A stretch of DNA of 16,694 nt from DATHWB01 sp040902855 (GTDB lineage Bacteria; Actinomycetota; Acidimicrobiia; Spongiisociales; ZC4RG35). Both the position numbers and the translations under genes were made by a program. Below the pieces are notes generated by a model, which saw nothing but the letters and a program-made list of their open reading frames with translations, was not told the DNA's origin and ran no database searches. Each line of letters starts with the position of its first letter. Position 1 is the stretch's first letter. The stretch covers positions 1 through 16,694 of the forward strand of contig JBBDWN010000129.1 in assembly GCA_040902855.1 (NCBI GenBank). The letters run 5' to 3'. Shown in pieces: positions 14,430 through 16,694 of this stretch.

Positions 14430-15976
14430 AAACCGGGCGGATGCTCCTCGTCGGAGTCCCGGTTCTCTTCCTCGGCTACTTCTTCGTCTACCCGGTGGCT
14501 TCGATTCTGATCGAAGCGGCCACGGGCGAGGGAGGCATGGACTTCCTGTTGACCGCTTCGACCGGGCGGGCGCTGTGGTTCACGCTGTGGCAGGCAGCGG
14601 TGTCGACTGTTCTCACCCTGCTGGTGGCATTCCCTCTGACTTGGGTGGTGTCCAACTTCGACTTCGCCGGCCGGAGAACAGTGATGGCCCTCGTCACCGT
14701 TCCTTTCGTCCTGCCGTCGGTGGTCGTGGCGAGCGCCTTCATCGCGCTCGGACTGCGCGACTCGGTCGTCGCGATCCTCGTGGCCCACGTCTTCTTCAAC
14801 GTCTCGGTCGTCGTGCGAACGGTCACGACCGTCTGGGCTCGCCTCGACCGGTCGCCGATCGACGCGGCTCGCACGCTTGGTGCATCCCCGTGGACGGCGT
14901 TTCGTCAGGTCACCCTGCCGCTGCTGTCTCCTTCGATCGCCGCCGCCTCGTCGATCGTCTTTCTCCTCAGTTTCACCAGTTTCGGGATCGTCCTCCTCCT
15001 GGGAGGGCTGCGCTTGCGGACGATCGAAGTCGAGATCTACCAGCGGGTCACCACCTATCTCGATCTCCCCGCTGCGGGCGCGCTGGCACTCGTGCAACTC
15101 GTCGGGATCGTCGCCGTGATGACGGCCTACGCCCGGCTACAGGAGCGCCGCACCCGGAAACTGCACCTCCGCCCCGAGGCGCAGGTACTGCGGGTGGCGC
15201 GGGGCCGTGAACGGATCTGGATGTGGTCGATCGTCACTGCCACCACGGCGCTCACGCTCGTCCCTCCGACGGTTCTGATCGCTCGCAGCATGCGGTCGCG
15301 GGCAGCAGGCTGGCGATTCCTGGCAGATCCCGGGCCGCTGGCCGTCGACCCTGGGGCCGCCATCGGCAACTCGTTGCAATCTGCGGCAATCGCCGCCCTC
15401 ATCGCCCTCGCCGTCGGGGTGCCGGCGGCCGTGGTCGTGGCGGGATCCGCACCAGGCTGGGGTCGATGGATGGACGTGGTGGTGATGCTGCCACTCGGTA
15501 CCTCGGCAGTCACGATCGGACTCGGCTTCCTGGTGGCTCTCGACCGGCCGATCGATCTTCGAACCGCTCCGATCATCGTCCCCATCGCGCATGCGCTGGT
15601 GGCGATTCCGTTCGTGGTGCGGGCGGTGCTTCCCACCATCCGGTCGATCCGGACCGTGCTCCGCGACGCCGCCGCAGTTCTCGGAGCCTCCCCGGCGCGC
15701 GTGTGGCGAGAAGTGGACCTGCCGCTGATGGCGCGAGCGGTCGGAGTGGCCGGAGGTTTCGCCGCCGCGGTGTCGCTCGGTGAGTTCGGAGCCACCGCCT
15801 TCATCGTCCGACCCGGCACCGTGACCGTCCCGACGCTCATCTTCCGCCTGTTGGGAAGGCCGGGAGCGGTCACCTTCTCAGGGGCGATGGCGATGTCGGT
15901 GATCCTCATGGTGCTGGTCGGAGGGCTCGTCATGTCTCTCGACCGGCTGCGGGCAGGAGAGTTGGGATCGTTCTGA
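14426..15976 (+). CDS. thiP: Thiamine ABC transporter permease, fused two-domain (ThiP-like)
   Basis: This integral membrane protein (516 residues) contains two consecutive binding-protein-dependent permease domains in one chain, as in ThiP. Each has an EAA loop that docks the ATPase: I-D-A-A-R-T-L-G-A-S-P-W-T-A-F-R in the first half and L-R-D-A-A-A-V-L-G-A-S-P-A-R-V-W-R in the second. Many hydrophobic segments flank them. I chose GTG 14426, which overlaps the thiB stop as GTGA; an in-frame GTG at 14405 would lie further inside thiB, and ATG 14441 would shorten the N terminus by five residues. The 1-nt overlap with the ATPase gene completes a tightly coupled operon. Confidence 0.9.
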   Translation: MKTGRMLLVGVPVLFLGYFFVYPVASILIEAATGEGGMDFLLTASTGRALWFTLWQAAVSTVLTLLVAFPLTWVVSNFDFAGRRTVMALVTVPFVLPSVVVASAFIALGLRDSVVAILVAHVFFNVSVVVRTVTTVWARLDRSPIDAARTLGASPWTAFRQVTLPLLSPSIAAASSIVFLLSFTSFGIVLLLGGLRLRTIEVEIYQRVTTYLDLPAAGALALVQLVGIVAVMTAYARLQERRTRKLHLRPEAQVLRVARGRERIWMWSIVTATTALTLVPPTVLIARSMRSRAAGWRFLADPGPLAVDPGAAIGNSLQSAAIAALIALAVGVPAAVVVAGSAPGWGRWMDVVVMLPLGTSAVTIGLGFLVALDRPIDLRTAPIIVPIAHALVAIPFVVRAVLPTIRSIRTVLRDAAAVLGASPARVWREVDLPLMARAVGVAGGFAAAVSLGEFGATAFIVRPGTVTVPTLIFRLLGRPGAVTFSGAMAMSVILMVLVGGLVMSLDRLRAGELGSF

Positions 15977-16677
15977 TGTTGATGGCAGAGGACATCCACG
16001 TCACCTTCGGTGACACCGTCGCCCTCGACGGGGCGAGCGTCGAAGTCGGCGACGAGATCGTTGCCGTCCTCGGACCATCCGGATGCGGGAAGTCGACGTT
16101 GCTGCGGGTGATCGCCGGGCTGCAGCGTCCCGACCTGGGATCAGTGACCTTCGACGGCGAGGACCTGACATCCGTGCCGGCGCATCTACGACGTTTCGGT
16201 CTGATGTTCCAGGACTATGCCCTCTTCCCCCACCGCAACGTCGGAAGGAACGTCGCCTTCGGCCTCGAGATGCAAGGCCTGGAACGAGAGGAGATCTCCC
16301 AGCGGGTCAGCGAAGTCCTGGAACTCGTCGGACTGGCCGGGTGGGAGAGTCGGGTCATCGACGGGCTGTCAGGGGGCGAGGCTCAGCGAGTGGCCCTCGC
16401 CAGGACCCTGGCGCCCCGACCGAGCCTGGTGCTGCTCGACGAACCTCTCGGATCCCTCGACCGGATGTTGCGCGACCGGCTCGTCGAAGAGATTCGGGAA
16501 ATACTGACCGAGGCGTCCACCCCTGCCATCTACGTCACCCACGACCACGACGAGGCCGACCGGGTCTCAGACCGGGCGCTGATCATGCGGGCGGGTCGCA
16601 TCGTGGCGTCGGGCACACTCGACCAGATCCGCACTACCACCACCGATCCGTGGATCCAGGAGTTCCTGGCGATCTGA
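15976..16677 (+). CDS. thiQ: Thiamine ABC transporter ATP-binding protein (ThiQ-like)
   Basis: The 233-residue ATPase powers the importer. It has Walker A G-P-S-G-C-G-K-S-T (33-41), a Q-loop F-Q-D-Y-A-L-F-P-H, the signature L-S-G-G-E-A-Q-R-V-A-L-A-R, Walker B L-V-L-L-D-E-P-L-G-S-L-D, and the H-loop Y-V-T-H-D-H-D-E-A. It lacks the extra C-terminal regulatory domain of sugar-type ATPases and so fits the short ThiQ/FbpC-like class. The ATG shares one base with the thiP stop (TGATG); ATG 15982, two codons later, is an alternative. The family alone could also suit iron or polyamine transport, but the riboswitch fixes thiamine as the likely substrate. Confidence 0.9.
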   Translation: MLMAEDIHVTFGDTVALDGASVEVGDEIVAVLGPSGCGKSTLLRVIAGLQRPDLGSVTFDGEDLTSVPAHLRRFGLMFQDYALFPHRNVGRNVAFGLEMQGLEREEISQRVSEVLELVGLAGWESRVIDGLSGGEAQRVALARTLAPRPSLVLLDEPLGSLDRMLRDRLVEEIREILTEASTPAIYVTHDHDEADRVSDRALIMRAGRIVASGTLDQIRTTTTDPWIQEFLAI

Positions 16678-16694
16678 GAACTCTCTGAGAACTC
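16673..16694 (+). repeat. Two tandem copies of TCTGAGAACTC at the window edge
   Basis: TCTGAGAACTC at 16673-16683 is repeated exactly at 16684-16694. The first copy includes the ATPase stop codon. The window ends with the second copy, so it is unclear whether more copies follow. It could be a short tandem duplication or an artefact at a scaffold end. Confidence 0.6.

Noticed and set aside
1..16694. CRISPR arrays, tRNA/rRNA genes, insertion sequences, prophage genes
   Set aside because: I looked for regular direct repeats, cloverleaf-like sequences and transposase or integrase motifs and saw none.

Overview
This is a GC-rich, densely packed bacterial scaffold with short intergenic gaps and many 1-8 nt gene overlaps. 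It is most likely from an actinomycete-type bacterium. The secreted M23 protein with cysteine-bearing SLH-like repeats, the long FadE-type acyl-CoA dehydrogenase and the apparently leaderless starts recall Acidimicrobiia, but that placement is inference. A run of exactly 100 N at 4715-4814 marks an assembly gap and fits a metagenome-derived scaffold.

Region 1 (1-2852) is the most interesting part. After the last codons of an unknown upstream gene comes a five-gene, plus-strand redox cluster. It encodes a thioredoxin/AhpC-fold protein with a WCPYC site, a stand-alone DsbD-N-terminal-like protein with a C-x4-C pair, an ECF sigma factor, its zinc-finger (ZAS-type) anti-sigma factor, and an ArsM/AS3MT-like methyltransferase. 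The methyltransferase frame holds one in-frame TGA exactly where this family has an essential cysteine (W-x-x-C-x-x-G-A-L). Coding and homology continue in the same frame beyond it, and an 8-bp hairpin with a CGUGU loop lies 21 nt downstream, as in bacterial SECIS elements. I read it as a candidate selenoprotein. The same two-part motif, CGCGCAATA-N16-CGTCCTT, stands upstream of both the first gene and the sigma gene at almost the same distance from the start codon. This suggests that the ECF factor drives its own cluster. A perfect 16-bp-arm palindrome ends the operon.

Region 2 (2858-6545) has a minus-strand secreted subtilisin-like protease with a PKD domain, whose 5' end is lost in the gap. 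Next are the last 36 codons of an unknown lysine-rich protein on the plus strand and a minus-strand fatty-acyl-CoA ligase. Region 3 (6610-10169) has an unusual ProA-like aldehyde dehydrogenase with an N-terminal extension, a 49-residue protein, a sirtuin, and the convergent M23 peptidase with SLH-like repeats.

Region 4 (10254-13221) carries a long acyl-CoA dehydrogenase and a FabF-type ketoacyl synthase, both of fatty-acid metabolism like the ligase in region 2. Region 5 (13231-16677) is a thiamine uptake operon: a TPP riboswitch followed by a lipoprotein binding protein, a fused two-domain permease and an ATPase (ThiB-ThiP-ThiQ), with overlapping start and stop codons.
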